From Arcticibacter sp045629565 (GTDB lineage: Bacteria > Bacteroidota > Bacteroidia > Sphingobacteriales > Sphingobacteriaceae), in assembly GCF_045629565.1 (NCBI RefSeq), contig NZ_JAZQRL010000093.1:26169-90168 (forward strand): a DNA stretch of 64,000 nt. Direction: 5' to 3'. Position 1 is the first letter of the stretch; each line of letters begins with the position of its first letter. The position numbers and the translations under genes were made by a program. Below the pieces are notes generated by a model. That model made no database searches and was not told the DNA's origin. It saw nothing but the letters and a program-made list of their open reading frames with translations. Of the stretch, positions 33,590 to 42,031 are shown piece by piece.

Positions 33590-35006
33590 TAGGTTTAGGC
33601 TTGTTGCTATTCTTGTTCCTCCGGAAATGACGGTTTCCATTAGGTTTTTTGTTTGCAGATTCTGCACCTTCGCCTTGCGCATCAGCTTTCTGCTCTCTCT
33701 TCTGCTTGTTTGCAGCATGAACAGCCGCGTTCTGTTCCCTCTTTTGGTTATTGGCAGCCTGAGGCGCAGCATTCTGTTCTTTTCTTTGATTATTGCCAGC
33801 AGGTCTCGCCGGCTTTGCCGCCGGAGCGGGAGCCGCGACAGCAACCGCAGCACCATCCTGTTTAGGTCTGCTCTTGCCACTGCGCTTCTTCTTCTTTTTA
33901 TTATTCTGACGCTCGTCTAGCCGGGTAATACTATCCTGCCCAACAACGTTTTCATAATCCAGGATCTTCGTAGGTTGTACCGGTTCTAGTTCAGCCGCTT
34001 CATCCTTCAGGTCTTCAGGCTTGATGCCTTCCTTGTTCAATTTCTGGATTTCCTTAACCCTCGAAATCTCAATAGGAATCCAGTTTTCCTGATTTGGATA
34101 ACTAAACCACATAAGCTTTCTGAAAATGTCAGTCTTTTGAAGACGAGCCATACCAATAACCGTCTCCAGGCGATCCACATCATCCGGAATATCTTTCAGC
34201 GCATCCATATACGTGTCAAGCTCGTAGTTCAGGCAACACTTCAGCTTACCACACTGTCCAGCCAGTTTCAGCGTATTTAAAGAAAGATTTTGATACCTTG
34301 CTGCTGACGTAGAAACCGTTTTAAAGTCGGTAAGCCAGGTACTGCAGCATAATTCGCGGCCGCATGATCCTAATCCGCCCAATCTGCTGGCTTCCTGCCT
34401 CATCCCGATTTGGCGCATTTCAATACGGATACGGAAACTTTCCGCCATTTTCTTGATAAGCTCACGGAAATCCACACGCCCTTCAGCGGTATAGTAAAAA
34501 GTTGCCTTGGTTTTATCACCCTGATAATCCACGTCGCTGATCTTCATAGATAAGCCCAGGTTTAAGGCAAGAGTACGTGCTTTATGCATCGTCTCCCATT
34601 CCATATCCTTTGCCGCTTTCCATTTATCGACATCAGCAGGTGTCGCTCTTCTGATCACCTTTCTGGTAATATCATCCAGTTTCTGATGCTTCTTTTTAAT
34701 CTGCATCCTGACCAGCTCGCCGGTAAGCGAAACATGGCCGATGTCATATCCGCCTGTTGTGGTTTCCACAACTACCAGGTCGCCCATCTCCAGGTACGCA
34801 TGCTCATGATTAATGTAAAAATCTTTGCGCGATCCCTTGAACTTAACCTCAATGACATTAAAAGGCTTATAGTTAGTTGGAAGGTCCATATGGGCCAACC
34901 AATCGTAAACATCTAATTTGCTGCATCCACCAGTAAGGCACGAGCCATTACTTTTGCAGCCTGCCGGCGTACAGCCGCCGCCGGTCGAACATGATCCACA
35001 TCCCAT
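33579..35006 (-). CDS. ricT: PSP1-domain protein, RicT homologue
   Basis: This 475-residue protein has a Cys-rich N-terminus (about ten Cys in the first 30 residues). A PSP1 core follows with the diagnostic GSCGRELCCSTWL and CGKLKCCLNYELD motifs near 210-265, then a long Lys/Ala/Gln-rich disordered tail from about 370. In Bacillus, RicT (YaaT) works with RicA and RicF as an Fe-S complex aiding RNA processing. In Bacteroidota the gene sits beside holB and gldH, as here. The role in this organism is inferred. Confidence 0.88.
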   Translation of the reverse strand: MGCGSCSTGGGCTPAGCKSNGSCLTGGCSKLDVYDWLAHMDLPTNYKPFNVIEVKFKGSRKDFYINHEHAYLEMGDLVVVETTTGGYDIGHVSLTGELVRMQIKKKHQKLDDITRKVIRRATPADVDKWKAAKDMEWETMHKARTLALNLGLSMKISDVDYQGDKTKATFYYTAEGRVDFRELIKKMAESFRIRIEMRQIGMRQEASRLGGLGSCGRELCCSTWLTDFKTVSTSAARYQNLSLNTLKLAGQCGKLKCCLNYELDTYMDALKDIPDDVDRLETVIGMARLQKTDIFRKLMWFSYPNQENWIPIEISRVKEIQKLNKEGIKPEDLKDEAAELEPVQPTKILDYENVVGQDSITRLDERQNNKKKKKRSGKSRPKQDGAAVAVAAPAPAAKPARPAGNNQRKEQNAAPQAANNQKREQNAAVHAANKQKREQKADAQGEGAESANKKPNGNRHFRRNKNSNKPKPNAE

Positions 35007-36152
35007 TTATTGATATATATAGTGAGTCCCCTTGGGGAGCGTATTAAACTTCAGAATTCTTGTAAATTGCAAAGATACGTCTAAAAATAAAATTTTAGGG
35101 TTTGCATTGCGCTCAATATGATAATGTGCCTTTTCGATCTCCGAAATAAGGGCCTCCGTTTTGTTTAAATCTACAGACCGGCTAAACTTGACGACAAATT
35201 CTTTTTCATTCTCCGGAAGGTGAATCAGGTTTTCAGCACCCGAAAGTACCATCATTACCTCCCTCAGCAGCTTGGACCCGTAACGCAGAAAGTTCTTCTG
35301 GTTTTCGCGGCCCCATTTCGATGCTGCTTCAGAAAATTCGATCAGCTGCAGTCCCTTGTTGCCGAAACTGTTTCTCAGCCATTCCGTGAATTTGCCGAAT
35401 GTATTATCGCTTTCCTCACGGCTGAGCTGGATGGCCATCTGGATATTTCCCTCACTCAGGTAAGAAATGCGGGCAGCCTGTAATGAAGGCACATGAATTT
35501 TATCGATGAGGTGCTGTTTCACTTCTTCATCTTTCAGCCGGTTGATCTTCAGTAGCTGAGTTCTCGAAAGAATAGTATTCAGGATCTGATCCTGATTTTG
35601 AGCCACAAGAAGAAAAAGTGTCTTCTGAGGAGGTTCTTCGATAATCTTCAGCAGTGTATTTCCCTCCTTGTCCAGGTATTCAGGCAACCACATGATCAGC
35701 ACCTTGTATTCTGACTCAAACGGTTTCATGCTAAGCTTTCGGATAATCTGGTGGCACTCCGCGATATTGATGTTGGCCTGTTTGTTATCAGCATCCAGCT
35801 GAAGGCGCCATTCATCCAAATTTAAGTATGGGTTTTTCAGAAACGCCTCTCTCCACTCTTCGATGAAGGTAAGGGCGGTGTCATCCCTGTGCTTGGCAAA
35901 GAAAGGATAGGAGAAATGAAGATCCGGGTGTATCAGACGGTTGTATTTTCGGCATGACGAGCACTCGCCACAACTGTCTTCCTTATTGCGGTTTTCACAG
36001 GAGATATACTGTGCATAGGCCAGAGCAAGGGCAAGACTTCCTGAGCCTTCGGGGCCAAGAAACAAGCGTGCGTGACTGATCCTTTGCTCAGTAACGGTCT
36101 GAATCAATTGACGCTTAATGTCTTTCTGTCCTACAATTTCACTAAACAGCAT
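35007..36152 (-). CDS. holB: DNA polymerase III subunit delta'
   Basis: Delta' is part of the clamp loader. The 381-residue protein from the ATG at 36150-36152 begins MLFSEIVGQKDIKRQLIQ and has RLFLGPEGSGSLALALAYA (a degenerate P-loop). The zinc module CGECSSCRKYNRLIHPDLH is near residue 80. The frame continues upstream to 36206 with a hydrophobic stretch that is not part of the family and would overlap ruvX, so I reject that start. It is divergent from ruvX and adjacent to ricT with no gap. Confidence 0.9.
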   Translation of the reverse strand: MLFSEIVGQKDIKRQLIQTVTEQRISHARLFLGPEGSGSLALALAYAQYISCENRNKEDSCGECSSCRKYNRLIHPDLHFSYPFFAKHRDDTALTFIEEWREAFLKNPYLNLDEWRLQLDADNKQANINIAECHQIIRKLSMKPFESEYKVLIMWLPEYLDKEGNTLLKIIEEPPQKTLFLLVAQNQDQILNTILSRTQLLKINRLKDEEVKQHLIDKIHVPSLQAARISYLSEGNIQMAIQLSREESDNTFGKFTEWLRNSFGNKGLQLIEFSEAASKWGRENQKNFLRYGSKLLREVMMVLSGAENLIHLPENEKEFVVKFSRSVDLNKTEALISEIEKAHYHIERNANPKILFLDVSLQFTRILKFNTLPKGTHYIYQ

Positions 36153-36205
36153 CGTGCAAATTAAGAAATAGATAGCAAATATGAGAATATGAATAGCTTT
36201 GCGCA

Positions 36206-36634
36206 ATGGCCAGAGTTATAGCATTTGATTACGGTACCAAGAGAATAGGAATTGCCGTGACTGATCCATTGCAGATCATAGCAACCGGATTAACTACCGT
36301 TCATCCCAAGGATGTCGTCGAGTTTCTGAAAAACTACATGCAGACCGAGCAGGTAGAACTCTTCATTGTAGGCGAGCCCCGGCAAATGGACGGTACGGCT
36401 TCGCAGTCTGCGCCTCATGTAAAAGGCTTTATCACCATTCTGAAGAAGGCCTTCCCGGGGATTCCAGTTGAGAAGATCGATGAACGCTTCACATCTAAAA
36501 TGGCCTCAGCGGCTATATCCCAGAGCGGATTAAAGAAAGTTGACCGGCAAAACAAGGCTTTGGTCGATACGGTGGCGGCTACCATCATACTTCAGTCATG
36601 GATGGAACGAAGAGGATTTCTGGGTTTGTACTGA
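36206..36634 (+). CDS. ruvX: Holliday junction resolvase-like RuvX/YqgF
   Basis: This 142-residue RNase H-like protein has AFDYGTKRIGIAVTD near the start with the catalytic Asp, VGEPRQMDGT, and DERFTSKMA with the second acidic residue. YqgF proteins act in pre-16S rRNA 5'-end maturation and have been proposed as junction resolvases. The gene is single and divergent from holB, followed by a 367-base structured non-coding region. Confidence 0.92.
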   Translation: MARVIAFDYGTKRIGIAVTDPLQIIATGLTTVHPKDVVEFLKNYMQTEQVELFIVGEPRQMDGTASQSAPHVKGFITILKKAFPGIPVEKIDERFTSKMASAAISQSGLKKVDRQNKALVDTVAATIILQSWMERRGFLGLY

Positions 36635-36665
36635 TCGCACGCTGAACAAAAGAGAGCCACCCCAT

Positions 36666-36742
36666 CCTTCTATCATCCTTCTATCAACGCCCTATCAACT
36701 ACGTACCAACTACGTACCAGCTTCGTACCAGCTTCGAGAAAA
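36666..36742 (+). repeat. Seven-unit 11-bp imperfect tandem repeat
   Basis: Seven consecutive 11-base units run from 36666. They grade from CCTTCTATCAT and CCTTCTATCAA through CGCCCTATCAA to CTACGTACCAA, CTACGTACCAG, CTTCGTACCAG and CTTCGAGAAAA. Neighbouring units differ by one to a few bases. It lies 32 bases after the ruvX stop and is not in a gene. The 11-base period is close to one helical turn. Confidence 0.85.
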
Positions 36743-36774
36743 TGCGAACAAAGTCCGAGTCTGATACGGCGCTG

Positions 36775-36885
36775 TTTTGAAGCTAGTCCCTGCCTGCCCA
36801 AACGGAGTCCGGGAGGAGTACAGGCTAAGTATCCTTCTGGTTCATGCCCTCACGATACCAGATCCGTATTGGGTCAGGTTCAAAA
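36775..36885. repeat. Imperfect palindromic element, 111 bp
   Basis: The element is bounded by TTTTGAA (36775-36781) and TTCAAAA (36879-36885). Inside, CCTG, CCCAA, CGGA and TC blocks of the left half reappear in the same order in the reverse complement of the right half, with short insertions. It would form a long interrupted hairpin as RNA or single-stranded DNA. It could be a small palindromic mobile repeat or a structured RNA. Confidence 0.5.
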
Positions 36886-36918
36886 CTCATTAGTAATAAA
36901 GCATTTGTAACATTCCTA

Positions 36919-36949
36919 TTTGCAAAATCTATAAATATTACTATATTTG
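36919..36949 (+). promoter_or_regulatory. Promoter of rimP-nusA-infB operon
   Basis: TTTG (36919-36922), a 19-base spacer and TATATTTG (36942-36949) match the Bacteroidota housekeeping promoter exactly. Transcription should start near 36956. Confidence 0.75.
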
Positions 36950-36958
36950 CATAAATCG

Positions 36959-36985
36959 AAAGAGGGGGCAGTACGTCCCCTCTTT
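36959..36985 (+). promoter_or_regulatory. Leader hairpin of rimP-nusA-infB
   Basis: AAAGAGGGG (36959-36967) pairs perfectly with CCCCTCTTT (36977-36985) around a 9-base loop, and a pyrimidine-rich TCTTTT tract follows. It would sit at the very 5' end of the transcript, 16 bases before the rimP ATG. It looks like a weak terminator or a stabilising 5' stem. Confidence 0.55.
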
Positions 36986-37001
36986 TCTTTTACCGGTAGT
37001 T

Positions 37002-37469
37002 ATGAATGTAGAGCAAAGGGTACGAGAATTAGTTGAAGAAAAAATAGCCGACCGCCCGGAACTCTTTATAGTGGATATAAAGATGCACCCGAACGGCAGG
37101 TTGGTTATTCTGATGGACGGAGATAACGGCATCGGAATAGCAGATTGTGCAGCGATAAGCAGAACTGTAGGGTTTCACCTGGAAGAGGAAAATGTAATTG
37201 AGCAGGCTTACCATCTTGAAGTATCATCTCCAGGTTTGGATTATCCGCTTAGTACAAGGAGACAGTATCAGAAAAATGTTGGTCGCAGTTTGTCGGTCAA
37301 ACTTGCAGATGTGCCAAATAAAAGAGAAGGTAAGCTTCTTGAAGTGCAGGAAGAAGGGATTTTAATAGAAGAAAGCATAAAGGAAAAAGGAAAGAAGGCG
37401 GTTTTGGAACAGAACCTCATTCCCTTTGACCAGATAACAGAAACAAAGGTTTTAATTTCATTTAAGTAG
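37002..37469 (+). CDS. rimP: Ribosome maturation factor RimP
   Basis: RimP is needed for 30S maturation, acting on the S12 region. The 155-residue protein has the N-terminal alpha/beta domain with ADCAAISRTV and the hallmark HLEVSSPGLDYPL, followed by the SH3-like C-terminal domain. Only 2 bases separate it from nusA. Confidence 0.94.
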   Translation: MNVEQRVRELVEEKIADRPELFIVDIKMHPNGRLVILMDGDNGIGIADCAAISRTVGFHLEEENVIEQAYHLEVSSPGLDYPLSTRRQYQKNVGRSLSVKLADVPNKREGKLLEVQEEGILIEESIKEKGKKAVLEQNLIPFDQITETKVLISFK

Positions 37470-37471
37470 AA

Positions 37472-38707
37472 ATGAGCAATATCAATTTAATTGATTCTTT
37501 TCAGGAATTTAAAGAATTTAAGAACATTGACCGTCCTACCGTCATCAGTGTGTTGGAAGAAGTGTTCAGGAGTATGATCCGTAAAAAGTACGGAACAGAT
37601 GAGAACTGTGACGTGATTGTGAATCCCGATAACGGTGACCTTGAAATCTGGAGAACCCGTACCGTGATGGAAGACGGTTTTTCAGAAGATGACGACCTGG
37701 AAATTGAGTTGGCTGACGCACATAAGATCGATCCTGATCTGGAGGTTGGAGACGACTTTATCGAGCAAATTCAGCTGGAGACGTTTGGTCGCCGGGCTAT
37801 TCTCGCTGCCAGACAAACGCTGGTTTCGAAAGTGCTTGAGTTGGAAAAGGATGAGATCTTCCGTAAGTACAAAGACCGCGTTGGCGAGATTGTAACCGGT
37901 GAGGTTTATCAGGTATGGAAGAAAGAGACCCTTGTGCTGGATGACGAAGGGAATGAGTTATTGCTTCCTAAAACAGAGCAGATCCCTGCGGATTATTATA
38001 AGAAAGGTGATACAGTAAGAGCTGTAGTGTTGAAGGTGGATATGATGAATACCAATCCAAAGATCATCATTTCCCGTACTGCTCCTGAGTTCCTTCAGCG
38101 TTTGTTTGAACTGGAAGTTCCTGAAATCTTCGACGGTCTGATCACCATCAAGAAGATTGTTCGCGAGCCAGGAGAAAGAGCAAAAGTTGCTGTTGAATCT
38201 TACGACGATCGTATCGATCCGGTTGGTGCCTGCGTAGGTATGAAGGGATCCCGTATACATGGTATTGTAAGAGAGTTGAAAAATGAAAACATTGATGTGA
38301 TTAACTTCACTAATAATGCGTCATTATACATTCAGCGTGCATTAAGTCCGGCTAAGATCACTACGATCAAGTTAGACGAAGCGGATAAACGTGCGGCTGT
38401 ATATCTGAAACCTGACCAGGTTTCTCTGGCAATCGGACGTGGCGGGCACAATATCAAATTAGCCGGTAAACTTACTGGTTATGAGATTGATGTGTATCGT
38501 GAAGCTGACGCTGATGACGAGGATGTGGATCTGGAAGAATTCTCAGATGAAATAGATGGCTGGATTATTGATGAGTTCAAAAGAGTGGGACTTGATACAG
38601 CAAAATCAGTACTTGAATTGAGTGTTGAAGAGCTGGTTAAGCGTACTGATTTGGAAGATAGCACAGTAAAAGAAGTGTTAAGTATATTAAGAGCGGAATT
38701 TGAATAA
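37472..38707 (+). CDS. nusA: Transcription termination/antitermination protein NusA
   Basis: NusA binds RNA polymerase and modulates pausing, termination and antitermination. The 411-residue protein has the N-terminal RNAP-binding domain (1-125), an S1 domain (about 135-200) and KH domains with VGACVGMKGSRIHGIVREL and VSLAIGRGGHNIKLAGKLTG. A short C-terminal acidic region with one helix-hairpin-helix-like segment follows. It sits between rimP and infB as in most bacteria. Confidence 0.96.
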   Translation: MSNINLIDSFQEFKEFKNIDRPTVISVLEEVFRSMIRKKYGTDENCDVIVNPDNGDLEIWRTRTVMEDGFSEDDDLEIELADAHKIDPDLEVGDDFIEQIQLETFGRRAILAARQTLVSKVLELEKDEIFRKYKDRVGEIVTGEVYQVWKKETLVLDDEGNELLLPKTEQIPADYYKKGDTVRAVVLKVDMMNTNPKIIISRTAPEFLQRLFELEVPEIFDGLITIKKIVREPGERAKVAVESYDDRIDPVGACVGMKGSRIHGIVRELKNENIDVINFTNNASLYIQRALSPAKITTIKLDEADKRAAVYLKPDQVSLAIGRGGHNIKLAGKLTGYEIDVYREADADDEDVDLEEFSDEIDGWIIDEFKRVGLDTAKSVLELSVEELVKRTDLEDSTVKEVLSILRAEFE

Positions 38708-38793
38708 GATAAGACTGAATTCGGGTTCCTTCTATTAAATACGGGATAAATGTCGTATTTTTGTTAAAATTTTTAGTGAGGTAATTTTTTTAA

Positions 38794-41700
38794 ATGTCAG
38801 AAGGTAAAAGTATAAATTTACTAAAAGCTGCAAAGGAGCTTAATATTGGTTTGTCAACTGCGGTCGAATCTTTGAGCAAAAAAGGCTTTAAGGTTGATGC
38901 AAAGCCCAATACAAAGCTTTCAGAAGAAATGTATGGTGCTTTATTGCAGGAGTATCAGGGCGACAAGATTGTCCGGGAGGAAGCAAGGCAAATTGTAATA
39001 GGGAAGATACGTCGTGATGACGCTGCATCTCCGGCTCCCGAAAGACAGGAACCTCGTAGAGAAAAGGAATTCGAACAGGAAGAGATTCTTATAAAGAACA
39101 CAGGATCATCGTTTGGGCATACGCCAGCTGCTGAGAAGCCAAAAGAGGCTCCGGCAGAAAAACCAGCTCCGGAAGCACCGAAGGAAGAAAAGCCTGTTTC
39201 GGGTGTAAAGGTGGTTGGTAAGATTGATCTTGATGCGCTAAACCGCAGACCTAAGCAGGAAGCGAAAGCGCCTGAAGAAATCAAGCCAGAGCCTAAGCAG
39301 GATGTGCCTGAACCTGTAGCGCCGCAACAGGAAGGTCCTAAGCCAGAGCCGAAGGAAGAAGTTAAGGAAGTAAGTCCTGTGGTTGAAACTCCGGTAGTGA
39401 AGGAAGAGCCAAAGGCTGCTGAAGTTGCACCGGTGGAAGAAGCGAAAGCTGAACCCGCTGCGGTCACTACTCCTGCACCTGTTGAAAAGCAGGCAGAAAC
39501 GGCAGCAGCTCCAGAGAGCGTTGCTCCGGTTAAAGAAGAAAATATAGAAGCCGCAAAACCAGCTGCTTCTGCTAGTCAGAATATGGAAACTCCAGCTGCT
39601 CCGTCTGTTGAGCAACGTCCCAAGGCAGAAGATGCCCCGGAAAATGAAGTCATACGCGCCAGGGCGCAACGACTTACCGGACCAAATGTTATCGGTAAAA
39701 TCGATTTGTCTGCCCAACAGCCGCCGCGCCGCAAGGATCAACCTGTAGCGTCGTCGTCAAGTGCAGCCAGCAATGATCATAAGCGTAAAAGAAAGCGCAA
39801 AGATGCTCCGGGTCAGCCTGGGCAGGGACAGCAGGGAACTGGTCAGCCACGTGCTGCAAGTCCAGCTCCAGCTCCACATACCGGACCGAGACCCGATTTT
39901 CGTGGCGGTGCCCGGAACCAGGGAGGTGCAAGGCCAGACTTCAGAGGTGGTTCCAGAAATCATGGAGCTTCATCGGGTCCTAAGGAGGAGCCAACAGAGA
40001 AAGAAATCCAGGATCAGATCAAAGCAACGCTTGCCCGCTTAAGTGGTGCAGGTAAGTCGGGCAAATTTGCTCAGCGGGCTAAATTCCGCCGTCAGAAACG
40101 TGACGATGTTGCGCAATCAGCTGAAGAGGCAGCAATGGAGAAAGAAGCACAGTCTAAGGTGCTTAAGGTTACCGAGTTCGTTACGGCGAATGAGTTAGCC
40201 AGCATGATGGATGTGCAGGTGACACAGATTATTTCCACTTGTATGAGCTTGGGGATGTTCGTGTCGATCAACCAACGTCTGGATGCGGAAACGCTGACTA
40301 TCGTTGCTGATGAATTCGGATATAACGTTGAATTTATAAAACCTGAGGATGAAGAGGCAAGTCTGGAGATTGAAGATGATCCGGCTGACTTGGTTCCTCG
40401 TGCTCCGATCGTTACCGTTATGGGTCACGTTGACCACGGTAAAACATCATTGCTTGACTTTGTGCGTAAAACGAACGTACTAGGTGGTGAAGCAGGGGGT
40501 ATTACGCAGCACATTGGTGCATATGCAGTGAGCCTCGAAGACGGTCGTAAGGTAACATTCCTGGATACTCCCGGTCACGAGGCCTTTACGGCGATGCGTG
40601 CCCGTGGTGCTCAGATCACAGATATCGCGATCATTGTGATCGCAGCTGACGACAGCGTGATGCCTCAGACTCGCGAGGCGATCAACCACGCTCAGGCAGC
40701 AGGTGTTCCGATTGTATTTGCCTTTAGTAAGGTAGATAAGCCGGGGGCTAATACTGACAGAATCCGTGAGCAGCTTTCTCAGATGAACATTCTGGTTGAA
40801 GACTGGGGTGGTAAATACCAGAGCCAGGAAATATCCGGTAAGACGGGTATGAACGTGGATCTTCTTCTGGAGAAGGTATTGCTGGAAGCTGAATTACTTG
40901 ATCTGAAAGCAAATCCGAATAAACGTGCTACAGGTACGGTTATCGAGGCAGCACTTGATAAGGGACGTGGTATTGTCACTACGGTATTGATCCAGGCGGG
41001 TACGCTGAAGATCGGTGATCCAATCCTTGCAGGAAGTTATAGCGGTCGTGTAAAAGCATTGACCAACGAACGCGGACAGCGTGTAACTGAAGTAGGTCCG
41101 TCAACGCCGGTTCAGGTGTTGGGTATGTCGGGCGCTCCTACTGCGGGTGACAAGTTCAACGCAATGGAGACTGAAAGTGAAGCACGTGACATCGCAAACA
41201 AACGTTTGCAGTTACAGCGTGAGCAGGGTCTTCGTACACAGAAACATATTACACTGGATGAGATCGGCCGTCGTTTGGCTATCGGAAACTTCAAGGAACT
41301 TAACATCATCGTTAAGGGTGACGTGGATGGTTCTATTGAGGCATTATCTGACTCATTATTGAAGCTGTCGACTGAGCAGATCCAGGTGAACATCATTCAT
41401 AAATCAGTAGGTCAGATTTCAGAATCAGACGTATTGCTGGCTTCTGCTTCTGATGCGATCATCATCGGTTTCCAGGTTCGACCTTCTGCAAGTGCGCGTA
41501 AGCTGGCTGAGCAGGAAGCGATAGACATCCGTCTGTATTCAATCATCTACGATGCGATCAACGAAGTGAAAGCAGCGATGGAAGGTATGCTTGCTCCTGA
41601 GTTTGAAGAGAAGATCGTTGCGAACGTTGAGATTCGTGAGACATTCAAGATCAGCAAAGTGGGTACTATCGCAGGATGTATGGTTCTTGATGGAAAGATC

Positions 41701-41904
41701 ACCCGTAACAGCAAGGTTCGTATCGTAAGAGACGGTGTGGTTGTTTACACTGGTGAGCTGGCTTCATTGAAACGTTATAAAGATGACGTGAAGGAAGTTA
41801 CTAAGGGCTACGAGTGTGGTCTGAACATTCACAACTTTAATGATATTAAAGAAGGTGATATTGTTGAGGCATACGAAAATGTTGAGGTAAAGAGGAAGTT
41901 GTAA
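38794..41904 (+). CDS. infB: Translation initiation factor IF-2
   Basis: IF-2 places initiator tRNA on the 30S subunit using GTP. The 1036-residue protein begins with the small IF2N segment (INLLKAAKELNIGLSTAVES). A 350-residue low-complexity Pro/Ala/Glu/Lys region and a basic linker follow (about 60-430). The GTPase domain has GHVDHGKTS at about 544, DTPGHEAF and FSKVDKPGA, and the C-terminal barrels bind fMet-tRNA. Codon choice in the GTPase part is more biased than in the linker. A terminator follows. Confidence 0.97.
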   Translation: MSEGKSINLLKAAKELNIGLSTAVESLSKKGFKVDAKPNTKLSEEMYGALLQEYQGDKIVREEARQIVIGKIRRDDAASPAPERQEPRREKEFEQEEILIKNTGSSFGHTPAAEKPKEAPAEKPAPEAPKEEKPVSGVKVVGKIDLDALNRRPKQEAKAPEEIKPEPKQDVPEPVAPQQEGPKPEPKEEVKEVSPVVETPVVKEEPKAAEVAPVEEAKAEPAAVTTPAPVEKQAETAAAPESVAPVKEENIEAAKPAASASQNMETPAAPSVEQRPKAEDAPENEVIRARAQRLTGPNVIGKIDLSAQQPPRRKDQPVASSSSAASNDHKRKRKRKDAPGQPGQGQQGTGQPRAASPAPAPHTGPRPDFRGGARNQGGARPDFRGGSRNHGASSGPKEEPTEKEIQDQIKATLARLSGAGKSGKFAQRAKFRRQKRDDVAQSAEEAAMEKEAQSKVLKVTEFVTANELASMMDVQVTQIISTCMSLGMFVSINQRLDAETLTIVADEFGYNVEFIKPEDEEASLEIEDDPADLVPRAPIVTVMGHVDHGKTSLLDFVRKTNVLGGEAGGITQHIGAYAVSLEDGRKVTFLDTPGHEAFTAMRARGAQITDIAIIVIAADDSVMPQTREAINHAQAAGVPIVFAFSKVDKPGANTDRIREQLSQMNILVEDWGGKYQSQEISGKTGMNVDLLLEKVLLEAELLDLKANPNKRATGTVIEAALDKGRGIVTTVLIQAGTLKIGDPILAGSYSGRVKALTNERGQRVTEVGPSTPVQVLGMSGAPTAGDKFNAMETESEARDIANKRLQLQREQGLRTQKHITLDEIGRRLAIGNFKELNIIVKGDVDGSIEALSDSLLKLSTEQIQVNIIHKSVGQISESDVLLASASDAIIIGFQVRPSASARKLAEQEAIDIRLYSIIYDAINEVKAAMEGMLAPEFEEKIVANVEIRETFKISKVGTIAGCMVLDGKITRNSKVRIVRDGVVVYTGELASLKRYKDDVKEVTKGYECGLNIHNFNDIKEGDIVEAYENVEVKRKL

Positions 41905-41959
41905 GGTCTTACAACGTTCTTTAAGTGACGACAATTGATTGTCTTCATGATAACTATAC

Positions 41960-41985
41960 AGGCGGCCCTAAAGGCCGCCTTTTTT
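41960..41985 (+). terminator. Intrinsic terminator after infB
   Basis: AGGCGGCC (41960-41967) and GGCCGCCT (41973-41980) form a GC-rich stem with a 5-base loop, followed by T5. It closes the rimP-nusA-infB operon. Confidence 0.92.
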
Positions 41986-42031
41986 GCGTATTAACTATTT
42001 AAACTTTATAGCTGAAAGCTCTGAGAGTTAG

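Larger units (their letters stand above)
36635..37001. other. Structured non-coding region between ruvX and rimP
   Basis: This 367-base stretch has no gene. In order it holds an 11-bp tandem repeat (36666-36742), an imperfect palindrome (36775-36885), a strong promoter (36919-36949) and a leader hairpin (36959-36985) just before rimP. Confidence 0.7.

Noticed and set aside
33590..33880. Extended N-terminus of gldH
   Set aside because: The extension lies inside ricT in another frame, is Arg/Leu low-complexity, and lacks a signal peptide; the lipoprotein signal begins at 33589.
36743..36918. Possible TPP riboswitch on the minus strand (TGAACCTGA-like box)
   Set aside because: Only a short 3'-half resemblance. 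The CTGAGA box and the correct stems are missing, and no thiamine gene lies downstream on that strand.
38955..39467. 170-codon minus-strand frame rich in Ser/Gly
   Set aside because: Antisense of the Pro/Ala/Glu low-complexity part of infB, whose codon pattern keeps the reverse frame open.
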